From: Paenibacillus solanacearum
GTDB lineage: Bacteria > Bacillota > Bacilli > Paenibacillales > NBRC-103111
Length of the DNA stretch: 39,207 bases
Reading direction: 5' to 3'
Assembly (NCBI RefSeq): GCF_910593845.1
Contig: NZ_CAJVAS010000056.1
Location: forward strand, 1 to 39,207
Part shown: one piece after another, positions 7,607 to 15,737 of the stretch
Numbering within the stretch: position 1 is the stretch's first letter
Layout of the letters: every line of letters starts with the position of its first letter
Position numbers and translations under genes: made by a program
The notes under the pieces: generated by a model
What the model saw: only the letters and a program-made list of their open reading frames with translations
The model's database searches: none
Told to the model about the DNA's origin: nothing

Positions 7607-8479
7607 TTGGATTGTTTGCAGCTTCTCATTCCGCCGCTGCCGCAATTTTTGACGGCGGGCCATTCGGTATGGAGTCCCGGCATGCGGCATTTTCCGCGAA
7701 CGTTTGACGTGTATGATCTGTTAATCGTATGCAGCGGCACCTTGTATATGTCGGAAGAAGGCAAGGAATATGAAATTCCCGGAGGCAGCATGCTGCTGCT
7801 GGAGCCGGGATGCGCCCATAGGGGTTACCGGTCGTGCGAGGAGCCGACGGAAATATACTGGGTGCACTTTGCCCATACACCTCCCGTTCAGCGTCTGGCG
7901 GAGAAGTCCGTCGCCTGGTCGGCGATGGTGCGTCAAGGCACCGATTCCGACCAGCGCCCGGTCGAGCAGTATTTGTACCTGCCGAAGTATGGTTCGGCCG
8001 ATTTGAAGCCGCTGCTGCCGCTGCTGGAGGAACTGCTGCGCATGCGGCGCTCGCTTACGATGGAGCATGCGATAGACCTGCACGTCCAGCTCGGCAAGCT
8101 GCTGTCGCAGCTGCAGGCCGGGCTTCGCGGCAGTCGGCAGGGAAGCCGGTCGCTGGCCGTGGCCGATCAGGTGAAGCGGTATTTGGAAGCGCGGCTCGCC
8201 GAGCCGTACCGGGCGGAATGCATGGCGGAGACGCTTCACTTCGACGTCGATTATGCGGCGCGCTGCTTGCGTAAGCATACGGGTCTGAGCCCGCTGCAGT
8301 ATCATCACGTCATCCGGGTGGAGGAGGCGAAGCGGCTGCTCCGCTATACGGGACTGCCCGTACGGGACGTGGCGGCGCAAGTCGGCTACGCCGATTACAA
8401 CTATTTCATCCGCCTGTTCCGCAAAACCGCCGGCGCGAGTCCCGGCGCCTACCGTCACTCGGCGACCGGCTATGTATGA
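7607..8479 (+). CDS. AraC-family transcriptional regulator (cupin sensor plus two helix-turn-helix motifs)
   Basis: The 290-residue protein has an N-terminal cupin-like sensor, where SMLLLEPGCAHRGYR fits the usual beta-barrel turn, and a C-terminal AraC DNA-binding domain over roughly residues 185-285. The second helix-turn-helix shows VRDVAAQVGYADYNYFIRLF followed by RKTAGASPGAYR, the family signature. The start codon is TTG at 7607 with GGGGG at 7593-7597. It is divergent from the glycosidase operon and likely activates it in response to a sugar. The ligand is not predictable. Confidence 0.87.
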   Translation: MDCLQLLIPPLPQFLTAGHSVWSPGMRHFPRTFDVYDLLIVCSGTLYMSEEGKEYEIPGGSMLLLEPGCAHRGYRSCEEPTEIYWVHFAHTPPVQRLAEKSVAWSAMVRQGTDSDQRPVEQYLYLPKYGSADLKPLLPLLEELLRMRRSLTMEHAIDLHVQLGKLLSQLQAGLRGSRQGSRSLAVADQVKRYLEARLAEPYRAECMAETLHFDVDYAARCLRKHTGLSPLQYHHVIRVEEAKRLLRYTGLPVRDVAAQVGYADYNYFIRLFRKTAGASPGAYRHSATGYV

Positions 8480-8486
8480 GCCGGCG

Positions 8487-8514
8487 TTGTGCTGCGCGGG
8501 AAAGCGGGTATAAT
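8487..8514 (+). promoter_or_regulatory. Sigma-A promoter of the GntR/FadR-type regulator
   Basis: TTGTGC (8487-8492), a 16-base spacer and a perfect TATAAT (8509-8514) sit 38 bases before the TTG start at 8552. Confidence 0.6.
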
Positions 8515-8551
8515 GGGGATAGCATCATTGCCGAACGGAGGACGAGAACGA

Positions 8552-9268
8552 TTGGATATTCAGAAAATTGCGGCGCCGCGCAAAATACATGAAGTGATCG
8601 CGGATCAGCTCAAGGAGCGGATCGTTGCGGGGGAACTGCAGCCGGGGGAGAAGCTGCCTTCCACCAAGGAGCTGTCCGAACGGTTTCAGGTGGGGCGCTC
8701 CACCGTCCGCGAAGCGCTCAGCGGGTTGAAGGCGATGGGGCTCGTGGAGAGCCGCCAGGGAGAAGGCAGCTACGTGCGCAGCATCGATTCGCAGGACGTG
8801 GCGCTGCCCGAATTCAACGCGCTGCTTATGAGCCGGGAGACGGTGATCGAGCTGATCGAGGCGAGGAAGGCGCTTGAGGTTTCGAACGCCGCCTTGGCGG
8901 CCGAGAAGCGGACGGAAGAAGATTTGCGCAAATTCGAAGCCGTGCTCAAGCGGATGGAGGAGCATCTGGGCGATGAGGTCGAAGGGGAACGGTCGGACAT
9001 CGAGTTCCATCTCGTACTGGCGCAAGCGACGCATAATTCAATCATGATGCGGATGATCGACTCCATCTCCTCGCAAATGCAGACGGCCATCCGCGAGACG
9101 AGGCGTTTGCAGATGTACGCCAGCCGCACTGTGTCGCACCGGCTGTGGCAGGAGCATCTGGCCGTTTATGAAGCGATCCGGCAGCAGGATGCGGATGCGG
9201 CGCAGGAGCATATGCGCAGCCATCTGTTCCATGTCGAGCAGGTGCTGATGCAGTCTTTGAAGAAATAG
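8552..9268 (+). CDS. GntR-family regulator, FadR/FCD subfamily (possible regulator of lutABC)
   Basis: The protein is 238 residues from a TTG start preceded by GGAGGAC. The N-terminal winged helix has the GntR signature: PGEKLPSTKELSERFQVGRS, then TVREALSGLKAMGLVESRQG. The C-terminal FCD domain has the expected metal-binding residues in DIEFH, the WQEH segment and the MRSH segment. FCD-type GntR proteins often sense small organic acids such as lactate, pyruvate or gluconate, and B. subtilis LutR, the lutABC repressor, belongs to this family. lutABC lies 2.6 kb downstream on the same strand, so regulation of it is plausible but unproven because two unrelated genes intervene. It ends 3 bases from the convergent AraC gene. 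Confidence 0.87.
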   Translation: MDIQKIAAPRKIHEVIADQLKERIVAGELQPGEKLPSTKELSERFQVGRSTVREALSGLKAMGLVESRQGEGSYVRSIDSQDVALPEFNALLMSRETVIELIEARKALEVSNAALAAEKRTEEDLRKFEAVLKRMEEHLGDEVEGERSDIEFHLVLAQATHNSIMMRMIDSISSQMQTAIRETRRLQMYASRTVSHRLWQEHLAVYEAIRQQDADAAQEHMRSHLFHVEQVLMQSLKK

Positions 9269-9271
9269 GCG

Positions 9272-10156
9272 TCAGCGCGCATGCTTGCGCTCCGCTTGGC
9301 GCCGGAATTGCTGCGGCGTGACCCCTTTGATCTCCTTGAATACTTTGGAGAAGGTGCGGAAGGTATCAAACCCGACCTCCAGCGCCACTTCCGATACGGA
9401 CATCGTCGTCGCGGACAGCAAGCCGGCTGCCCTGCCGATCCGCAGCGAATGCATGTATTCGACGAACGACTGACCGACATGGCGTTTGAAGACGCTGCTT
9501 AAATAGCTGGCGTTCCGGCCCATCGTTTCCGACAGGGCGGTCAGCGACAACGGCTCGTTGTAATGCTGGTGCATGTACTTCAGCATGTCCATGACGATGC
9601 CGGGTTTGTCGTGGCGTGTGCCGGGATCGGAGGGGCCTTCGCCAGGAGCCGTGCGCAGCAAAAAGACGCAGGCTTCGGCAAGCCTCGCCCGGATGACCGT
9701 ATTTTTGCCGAGCCGGTCGGCGTTGTACTCCTGGAACATATCTTCCATCAATCTGGAGAACGCATCAAGCTGCTCTCCGGACAAATCGTAGTGCGAAGGA
9801 AGCTCGCTTCCGATCTGTAAGATGTGTTGGCGTACGATCGGATCGCAGCTGTCCGACAGCACAAGGTTCAGGTCGAACATGCAGCAGTATTTGGACAGCG
9901 CGGTTCCCGGCGCAATCACGATTTCATGCATATGGTTCGGCAGCAGAAAAGATACGGTGCCGCGCCGTAAAGCGTGGCTTTTGCCGTTCAGCTTTTCCAC
10001 GCCGTTTCCTTCAATGACAAGCGACAGCTCGGCAGCGTTGTGGTAATGTAGACGGTAATTTGTCGTTAGCCGGCTGATGATCGCGTAGAAGGGCAGATCG
10101 TCTTTACCGTACTTGTTGAGCGTCAAGGCATCCTGGAATTCAAGAAATCGAGGCAC
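9272..10156 (-). CDS. AraC-family transcriptional regulator
   Basis: The C-terminal 100 residues form an AraC DNA-binding domain, with PLSLTALSETMGRNASYLSS for the first helix-turn-helix, then MSVSEVALEVGFDTFRTFSK and VFKEIKGVTPQQFRRQ for the second. The N-terminal region is cupin-like (LHYHNAAELSLVIEGNG, then HALRRGTVSFLLPNHMHEI). I chose a GTG at 10154-10156 because GGGAGGG lies exactly 7 bases before it. An ATG at 10160-10162 sits too close to that site, and the longer upstream frames lack one. It is divergent from an ABC-type binding lipoprotein, whose expression it probably controls. Confidence 0.85.
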   Translation of the reverse strand: MPRFLEFQDALTLNKYGKDDLPFYAIISRLTTNYRLHYHNAAELSLVIEGNGVEKLNGKSHALRRGTVSFLLPNHMHEIVIAPGTALSKYCCMFDLNLVLSDSCDPIVRQHILQIGSELPSHYDLSGEQLDAFSRLMEDMFQEYNADRLGKNTVIRARLAEACVFLLRTAPGEGPSDPGTRHDKPGIVMDMLKYMHQHYNEPLSLTALSETMGRNASYLSSVFKRHVGQSFVEYMHSLRIGRAAGLLSATTMSVSEVALEVGFDTFRTFSKVFKEIKGVTPQQFRRQAERKHAR

Positions 10157-10241
10157 CGCCATTCCCTCCCTCAGATCGCTTCCCATGCAAAAAAATCGCA
10201 CATCCACCCAATAAAATGCGACGAACGCGCCGCCTAACCCT

Positions 10242-10270
10242 ACTATAATCAAATTCAAAAGCGTCTACAA
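10242..10270 (-). promoter_or_regulatory. Sigma-A promoter of the AraC-family gene at 10156
   Basis: On the minus strand TTGTAG (10265-10270), a 17-base spacer and TATAGT (10242-10247) lie 85 bases before the start codon. Confidence 0.6.
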
Positions 10271-10396
10271 TCACCGAATAAGCCTATACGAGACAAACAA
10301 ACGCATAAGGCCATACGCCACTGTTCCGGCTTGTTCTGCTGCAGGGAAGGACAGAATGCACATGAGTACGATTTGGTTCATAGGGGGCATGGGCGG

Positions 10397-11728
10397 ATGA
10401 AGGACGGAAAAGGACGGTTCACTGTACCGCTTGCGGCGCTGCTTGTTGCGGCCGGCATCGTTCCAGCCTGTTCGGCGGGCGGCGACGGCGCGAAGGACAC
10501 AGCTCCCGGGAAAGAGGCCCAGAGCTTGCCGAATGCGGCAGAAAAGATGGAGCCCGTCGAATTGCAAATTTACGGCGGACGCTACGTGTCGGAGCAAGGA
10601 TTCATGGATATGTATGGAAAGTACATTCAGAAAAAATACCCGCATTTGAGCTTCAAAGTATACAGCAATATGAAAGCGGCCGACATCATTGCGGCGGGGA
10701 TGCCGATCGATATTTTTTATAGCGACCCGATCGCCTACCCCCGGGATGTGGCCGAATTCGGCTTGGCCTACGATATGTCCGATCTGATCAAGCAATTCAA
10801 TTTTGACCAGACCCGGCTGTATCCCGGACCGGTTCAGGTAATGAAAGATACGTTCAACAAAGGAATAACGGGGCTGCCTCTGGCGATGAGAAACGTCGTG
10901 CTGCATTACAATAAAAATTTATTCGAGAAGTTCGGCGTCGCTCCCCCGCGAGATGGGATGACCTGGGATGAAGTGTACGAGCTTGCCCGAAAAATGACGC
11001 GCCAGGATAACGGCGTAACGTACCGCGGGATCGATTTTTCCGTGCATGTCATCGATTATAACCAGCTGTCGCTCGGGATGGTCGATCCGAAGACGGATCG
11101 CGCGAGCGTCAATAGCGCGCAGTGGGGCGAGCTGATTCGTAATTTTGCGCGATTTTACCAAATAACCGGCAATGAGGTAGGCACCCCGGAAGCCAAAGAT
11201 ATTATGGACTGGAAACGTTTCGGCGAAAAAGGGATTACGGCGATGGAGCCGACGACGTTCACTTCGGCCGCCGTGACCAAAGAGCTGTTCGACATGGACT
11301 ACGTCTCGCTTCCGTCGTTTGCAGCGAAGCCGGGCATAGGGTCGCAATCGCCGGCCACGTATATCGGGCTGACGGCCAGTACCCGACATCACCGAGAAGC
11401 GTTCCGGGTCATCGAATATTTGCTGTCGAATGAATTCCAGACGATGCTTTCCCGGACGGGCACGATACCGGCGCTGAAGGACCCGGCGGTCAACGCCGTA
11501 TTCGGCGCGGATGTGCCGGAGCTGGCCGGGAAAAACTTGAAGGCGGTCATTCCGTCGAATGCGGCCGCGCCGGCCCCGTTCTCCAAGTACTCGGGCAGCG
11601 TGCAGGCGAGTCTCTGGACGCCCCTGCTCAAAGTGTTCACCAGGGAGGTCGACGTCAATACCGGACTGCGAACGATGGAAGAATCAATTAACAAAAAGAT
11701 CGACGAACTGAAAGCAGACAGCAAGTGA
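10397..11728 (+). CDS. Extracellular solute-binding lipoprotein of an ABC sugar transporter
   Basis: The protein is 443 residues from the ATG at 10397, with GGGGG 10 bases upstream. It begins with a short basic region, a hydrophobic stretch (LAALLVAAGI) and a lipobox VPAC with the modified Cys at residue 25, so the mature protein is anchored outside the membrane. The rest has the family 1 (MalE-like) pattern: FKVYSNMKAADIIAAGMPID followed by IFYSDPIAYP, then NFDQTRLYPGP, and the hinge-region segments GMTWDEVYELARKMT and EAFRVIEYLLSNEFQ. Such proteins usually deliver oligosaccharides to two permeases, but no permease or ATPase genes lie beside it. The divergent AraC gene likely regulates it. 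Confidence 0.87.
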   Translation: MKDGKGRFTVPLAALLVAAGIVPACSAGGDGAKDTAPGKEAQSLPNAAEKMEPVELQIYGGRYVSEQGFMDMYGKYIQKKYPHLSFKVYSNMKAADIIAAGMPIDIFYSDPIAYPRDVAEFGLAYDMSDLIKQFNFDQTRLYPGPVQVMKDTFNKGITGLPLAMRNVVLHYNKNLFEKFGVAPPRDGMTWDEVYELARKMTRQDNGVTYRGIDFSVHVIDYNQLSLGMVDPKTDRASVNSAQWGELIRNFARFYQITGNEVGTPEAKDIMDWKRFGEKGITAMEPTTFTSAAVTKELFDMDYVSLPSFAAKPGIGSQSPATYIGLTASTRHHREAFRVIEYLLSNEFQTMLSRTGTIPALKDPAVNAVFGADVPELAGKNLKAVIPSNAAAPAPFSKYSGSVQASLWTPLLKVFTREVDVNTGLRTMEESINKKIDELKADSK

Positions 11729-11854
11729 ACAGGGCTTAATACGGCTATGGAGTCGTACTTGAGCCTGAAGGAAGAGGACGCGTCCCTGTTGCGGAAGCCG
11801 CAGATGGACGGGTCCTTTATGAGTTGATCGAAGGGTAGGGCTTTTCAAAAAACA

Positions 11855-11877
11855 ACTTATCTGATAACCTGATAAGT
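11855..11877. promoter_or_regulatory. Palindromic candidate operator upstream of lutABC
   Basis: ACTTATC and GATAAGT form a perfect 7-bp inverted repeat around a 9-base centre, located 39-61 bases before the lutA start. Inside it CTGATAA is also directly repeated (11861-11867 and 11869-11875), and TTATC-T-GATAA is a smaller perfect palindrome. The position fits a repressor site, most simply for the FadR-type regulator at 8552. Confidence 0.5.
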
Positions 11878-11915
11878 AACGGAATCATACTTTCGAAAAA
11901 ATGGAGCGATCGTTC

Positions 11916-12665
11916 ATGCGAGTATCTCTGTTCATTACTTGTTTGGCCGACCAAATGTATCCCGAGGTTGGCGAAAGCGTTGTCAGACTGCTGCACCGGT
12001 ACGGGTGCGAGGTCGATTTTCCCGAGCTGCAGACATGCTGCGGGCAGCCGGCTTATAACAGCGGCTACCAGGATGAAGCGCGCGAGGTGGCGCGCAACCT
12101 GATCCGCGCGTTCGACCACAGCGACTATGTCGTGTCGCCCTCCGGCTCCTGTACGGGCATGGTGCACCACTATTATCCTCAGCTATTCGAGAACGAGCCG
12201 GAATGGAAGGCGAAGGCGGAGCGCTTGATCGCGAAGACGTACGAATTCTCGCAGTTTCTCGTCGGGGTGCTCGGCGTGAAAGATTTGGGCGCCGTCTTCC
12301 CGGAGAAGGTGACCTATCATCCGTCCTGCCATGCGATGCGTCTGCTCGGCGTCAAGTCGGAGCCCGGCGAGCTGATGGCCCATGTCGAAGGGCTCGAGCT
12401 GATCGATTTGCCGCGCAAGGAAGACTGCTGCGGCTTCGGCGGCACGTTCGCGGTGAAGATGGCCGATATGTCGGAAGCCATGGTGTGCGAGAAGGCGGCC
12501 AACGTTTGCGCGACGAACGCCGGCGTATTGATCGGCACGGATATGGGCTGCCTGATGAATATCGGCGGGCGGCTGAACAAGGAGAACAAGCCGGTGCGCG
12601 TTATGCATTTGGCCCAGCTGCTGGAGGAAGGAGTGAAGAACGGTGAGCGGAAGCACGGCAAGTGA
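11916..12665 (+). CDS. lutA: L-lactate utilization protein LutA (CCG-domain iron-sulfur oxidoreductase)
   Basis: The 249-residue protein has the two cysteine-rich CCG domains of the LutA/YkgE family. The first is in LQTCCGQPAYNSGY and the second in DCCGFGGTFAVKM, with PSGSCTGM and YHPSCHAMR supplying further cysteines for Fe-S binding. LutA with LutB and LutC oxidises L-lactate to pyruvate in the cytoplasm, replacing a classic lactate dehydrogenase. I prefer the ATG at 11916 (GGAG 9 bases upstream) to one at 11901, because family members begin with the equivalent of MRVSLFITC. It overlaps lutB by 23 bases, showing a translationally coupled operon. Confidence 0.95.
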   Translation: MRVSLFITCLADQMYPEVGESVVRLLHRYGCEVDFPELQTCCGQPAYNSGYQDEAREVARNLIRAFDHSDYVVSPSGSCTGMVHHYYPQLFENEPEWKAKAERLIAKTYEFSQFLVGVLGVKDLGAVFPEKVTYHPSCHAMRLLGVKSEPGELMAHVEGLELIDLPRKEDCCGFGGTFAVKMADMSEAMVCEKAANVCATNAGVLIGTDMGCLMNIGGRLNKENKPVRVMHLAQLLEEGVKNGERKHGK

Positions 12666-14130
12666 CAAGGAACTGATCGGCACCGGCTTGAAGAAGCGGA
12701 CGGAAGAAGCGCTGGCGAACGATTTTTTACGCAAAGCGGTTGCGTTTACAACGGATAAATTGAAGACGGGCAAGCTGAAGGCGTCGGACGACTTCGGCCA
12801 TTGGGAAGATTGGCGCGAGCGGGGCAAGCAGATCCGCAAGCATGTCGTCGACAATCTTGACTACTATTTGACCCAGTTTACCGACAACGTGTCCAAAGCC
12901 GGAGGGCATGTGCACTTTTGCCAGACCGGGGACGAAGCGGTGAAGACATTCCTGCGGATTGCCGAGGAGCGCCGGGCGAAGCTGGTAGCGAAGGGCAAAT
13001 CGATGGTGTCGGAGGAGATCCATCTCAATCATCATCTGGAGGAGCGGGGCATCGAGGCGATCGAGACGGATCTGGGCGAATATATTTTGCAGCTCGCCAA
13101 AGAAACGCCGTCGCACTTGATCATTCCGGCGATTCATAAGAACAAGCAGCAAATCGCCGATATTTTCTCGGAGGAAGCCGGCGAATCGTTCGTTCCGGAA
13201 ACGAAAATACTGGCCGGCTACGCGAAGCAGCGGCTGCGCAGCTACTTTCTGGAAGCGGATATCGGGCTGACCGGCTGTAATTTCGGCGTGGCGGAATCCG
13301 GCGCGATCACGCTCGTCTCCAACGAGGGCAACGGGCGGATGGTGTCTACGCTTCCCAAATGCCACGTCGTCATCATGGGCATGGAGCGCCTGGTGCCAAC
13401 CTATGACGATCTCGAGGTCGTGCTGAATTTGCTAGCGCGCAGCGCAACGGGACAGAAGCTGACGACGTACACGTCGATGATTACCGGGCCGCGCCGCGAA
13501 GGGGAGCTCGACGGACCGGAGGAGCTGCACCTGATCGTCTTGGACAACGGGCGTTCCGCGCAGCTCGGCGATCCGGTGTTCCAGGAAGTGCTGCACTGCA
13601 TCCGCTGTGCGGCGTGCCTGAACGTATGCCCCGTGTACCGCCACGTGGGCGGGCACACGTACGGCAGCGTGTACAGCGGCCCGATCGGGGCCGTGCTGAC
13701 GCCGCTGCTGCAGCAGGACATGAAGGAAGCGGGCCAGCTGGCCTACGCTTCCAGCCTGTGCGGAGCATGCTACGAGGCATGCCCGGTCAAGATTCCGCTG
13801 CACGACATGCTCGTGCAGCTGCGGGCACGCAAAGTGAAGCTCGGGCTGACGCCGCTCGCCGAGCGTGCCGCCTTCAAGACGTTCCAGACAACATTCGGGA
13901 ACGTCACGCTGTACCGTCTGGCGACGAAGTCCGCGTACTACGCGATGAAGCCTTTCGTGAGCAAAGGCTTCATTACGAAGGCGCCGGGCCCGGGCGCAGG
14001 CTGGACGCAATCTCGGTATTTGCCGATGAAGCCGAAGCGGTCGTTCCGCGACCGCTGGGAGGCGCTTCAAAAGGAATTGAAGCAGACCCGGCAGGCTGAG
14101 CAGCAGGAAGGAGGGCATCGCCATGTCTAA
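12643..14130 (+). CDS. lutB: L-lactate utilization iron-sulfur protein LutB
   Basis: The protein is 495 residues, slightly longer than the B. subtilis protein. The N-terminal two thirds is the LUD-type domain (GHWEDWRERGKQIRKHVVDN, then GCNFGVAESGAITLVSNEGN). Two ferredoxin-like 4Fe-4S motifs follow in CIRCAACLNVCPVYRH near residue 323 and CGACYEACPVKIPLHD near residue 372. It is the electron-carrying subunit of the lactate oxidation system. The start is GTG at 12643 with GGAG upstream inside lutA. It overlaps lutC by 8 bases. Confidence 0.95.
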   Translation: MSGSTASDKELIGTGLKKRTEEALANDFLRKAVAFTTDKLKTGKLKASDDFGHWEDWRERGKQIRKHVVDNLDYYLTQFTDNVSKAGGHVHFCQTGDEAVKTFLRIAEERRAKLVAKGKSMVSEEIHLNHHLEERGIEAIETDLGEYILQLAKETPSHLIIPAIHKNKQQIADIFSEEAGESFVPETKILAGYAKQRLRSYFLEADIGLTGCNFGVAESGAITLVSNEGNGRMVSTLPKCHVVIMGMERLVPTYDDLEVVLNLLARSATGQKLTTYTSMITGPRREGELDGPEELHLIVLDNGRSAQLGDPVFQEVLHCIRCAACLNVCPVYRHVGGHTYGSVYSGPIGAVLTPLLQQDMKEAGQLAYASSLCGACYEACPVKIPLHDMLVQLRARKVKLGLTPLAERAAFKTFQTTFGNVTLYRLATKSAYYAMKPFVSKGFITKAPGPGAGWTQSRYLPMKPKRSFRDRWEALQKELKQTRQAEQQEGGHRHV

Positions 14131-14932
14131 TGGAACCATTCAAGGGCGCGAAGCGTTCATCGCGAATTTGTCTTCGCGGCTGGGCCGCAAGGCGGTTCCG
14201 GCTGAGCGGCCCGCGCATCCGTTCCGGGGCGCGCCCGCGTTCTACAAGGAGATCGAACGGACGGCGGACGAGAAGATCGGCTTGTTCATCGAGAATTGGA
14301 CTGCGCTGACCGGCAAAGCGCTCGTGGTGGAGGAAGCCGAAGCCGGCGAGAAGATCGGCGCCTGGCTGCAGGAAGTAGCGGCCGAGCTCGGTGTGACGCA
14401 GGTGTCCCGCTGGGAGCACGAAGGGCTGCAGGCGCTTGGGCTTGACGCCGCACTGGCGGCCAAGGGCATCGCAGTCGTGCCGTGGCGGGAAATCCCGCAG
14501 GGCGAGGACGAGGCTGCCGCTGCTGCCGAGCCGAGCTCGAATCCGGCCGATCGCTCCGGCATCCAGGCGAACGAATCGAACTGGGCGGGGCGCAGCGAGC
14601 TGCTGAGGCGCACGGAGCGCTGCCAGCTCGGCATCGTTTGGCCGGACTTCGCCGTGGCGAACACGGGGACGCTGGTGCTGCAATGCTCGCGGGAGCGCGG
14701 CCGTTCCGTCAGCCTGCTGACGGAAATATTGTTCGCGGTGTTCCGCGCCGACCAGCTCGTGAACCGGATGGGCGAGGCGTTCACGGAGATCACGTCCGGC
14801 AAGACGCTGCCGGAGCAGTACGCTTCCTCGCTTAACCTGATCACCGGACCGAGCCGAAGCGCCGACATCGAGAACGATTTGACGATCGGCATTCACGGGC
14901 CGGGCAAAGTGTACGCGGTCATTATTAAGTAA
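14123..14932 (+). CDS. lutC: L-lactate utilization protein LutC (LUD domain)
   Basis: The 269-residue protein has the LUD (DUF162) domain. It shows QLGIVWPDFAVANTGTLVLQ near residue 170, and the C-terminal NLITGPSRSADIENDLTIG and HGPGKVYAVII segments are diagnostic. It completes the lutABC operon, and the start has AAGGAGG 7 bases upstream within the end of lutB. A strong terminator follows 11 bases after the stop, so the operon ends here. An alanine- and glutamate-rich stretch around residues 128-140 (EDEAAAAAEPSSNPADRSG) looks like a low-complexity insertion relative to what I recall of the family. Confidence 0.94.
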   Translation: MSNGTIQGREAFIANLSSRLGRKAVPAERPAHPFRGAPAFYKEIERTADEKIGLFIENWTALTGKALVVEEAEAGEKIGAWLQEVAAELGVTQVSRWEHEGLQALGLDAALAAKGIAVVPWREIPQGEDEAAAAAEPSSNPADRSGIQANESNWAGRSELLRRTERCQLGIVWPDFAVANTGTLVLQCSRERGRSVSLLTEILFAVFRADQLVNRMGEAFTEITSGKTLPEQYASSLNLITGPSRSADIENDLTIGIHGPGKVYAVIIK

Positions 14933-14942
14933 GTCAAAATCC

Positions 14943-14976
14943 AATCCCGGTCTCCCAGCGAGGCCGGGATTTTTTA
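14943..14976 (+). terminator. Rho-independent terminator of lutABC
   Basis: AATCCCGG (14943-14950) pairs with CCGGGATT (14964-14971), extended by three more pairs around a 7-base loop, and a T-run follows immediately. It lies directly after lutC. Confidence 0.9.
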
Positions 14977-15141
14977 GTTACAATGAAATAATCGGTACCC
15001 GGTTCGTTTGAGAAAAAGGTACAATAGGGCTCATACAGCGCAAGGCCCAGCGACAAACACCGGTACGCGTCCGATACGCAGCGTTCAGGTCGGAATCCAT
15101 AAGTCGGGAGCGTGCGTGATCTTAAGGATGGGGGAACAGCC

Positions 15142-15696
15142 ATGAATATAACGATCGATCCGGTGCCGTTTGAGCAAAAATCGGTACTGCGGAATTTACT
15201 GGAGCTGTACAAGTACGATTTTACCGAGTTTGATCCGGAGGACGTGAACGAGCACGGACTATACGAGTACAAATATTTGGACCATTACTGGACGGAAGAA
15301 GGCCGTCATGCGTTTTTTGTCCGGGCGGATGGCAAGCTGGCCGGCTTCGCCCTGGTGCGGCAGCTGGGCGAAACGGAGGAGGGCATGGCGATCTACTCGA
15401 TGGCCGAATATTTTATTATGCGCAAATATCGCCGCTCGGGACTCGGCCGGACGTTTGCGTGCCGTCTGTTCGACCGGTTTCGCGGCGTATGGCGCGTAGC
15501 ACAAATCGAAGAAAATATGCCGGCCCGTCATTTCTGGTCGAGCATTATTACCGAGTATACCAAAGGGCAGTTCGAGGAACTGCGGGAACCGGATTGGGAC
15601 GGTCCGATTCACCGGTTCCAGAATCGACTCGATGCGCCGCCGGGCGGGTCTTCGATCCGCATAACAAACCAAGGAGCGCTCCCTTCTCCGCCATAA
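15142..15696 (+). CDS. GNAT-family N-acetyltransferase
   Basis: The 184-residue protein has the GNAT core. A beta-strand segment HAFFVRADGKLAGFALVRQL leads to the acetyl-CoA pyrophosphate-binding loop in YFIMRKYRRSGLGRTFA, matching the RxxGxG/A pattern, and a C-terminal segment VAQIEENMPARHFWSSIITE completes it. Substrate is unknown. The ATG at 15142 has GGGGG upstream at 15130-15134. It lies between the lutABC terminator and a convergent operon, so it is probably transcribed alone. Its last codons form one arm of a hairpin with downstream sequence. Confidence 0.85.
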   Translation: MNITIDPVPFEQKSVLRNLLELYKYDFTEFDPEDVNEHGLYEYKYLDHYWTEEGRHAFFVRADGKLAGFALVRQLGETEEGMAIYSMAEYFIMRKYRRSGLGRTFACRLFDRFRGVWRVAQIEENMPARHFWSSIITEYTKGQFEELREPDWDGPIHRFQNRLDAPPGGSSIRITNQGALPSPP

Positions 15697-15719
15697 TGGG
15701 TGAGAACGAAAGCGCTCCT
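15672..15719. terminator. Hairpin between the convergent GNAT and DUF4129 genes
   Basis: AGGAGCGCT (15672-15680) and AGCGCTCCT (15711-15719) form a perfect 9-bp stem, with a second inner pair TTCTC/GAGAA. It spans the GNAT stop codon. There is no clear T-run on either strand, so this may be a processing or weak bidirectional stop signal rather than a classical terminator. Confidence 0.4.
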
Positions 15720-15737
15720 CCTCAATCCTACTACCAT

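Noticed and set aside
11747..11827. A 26-codon open frame before lutA
   Set aside because: No ribosome-binding site and no similarity; probably chance within the lut leader.
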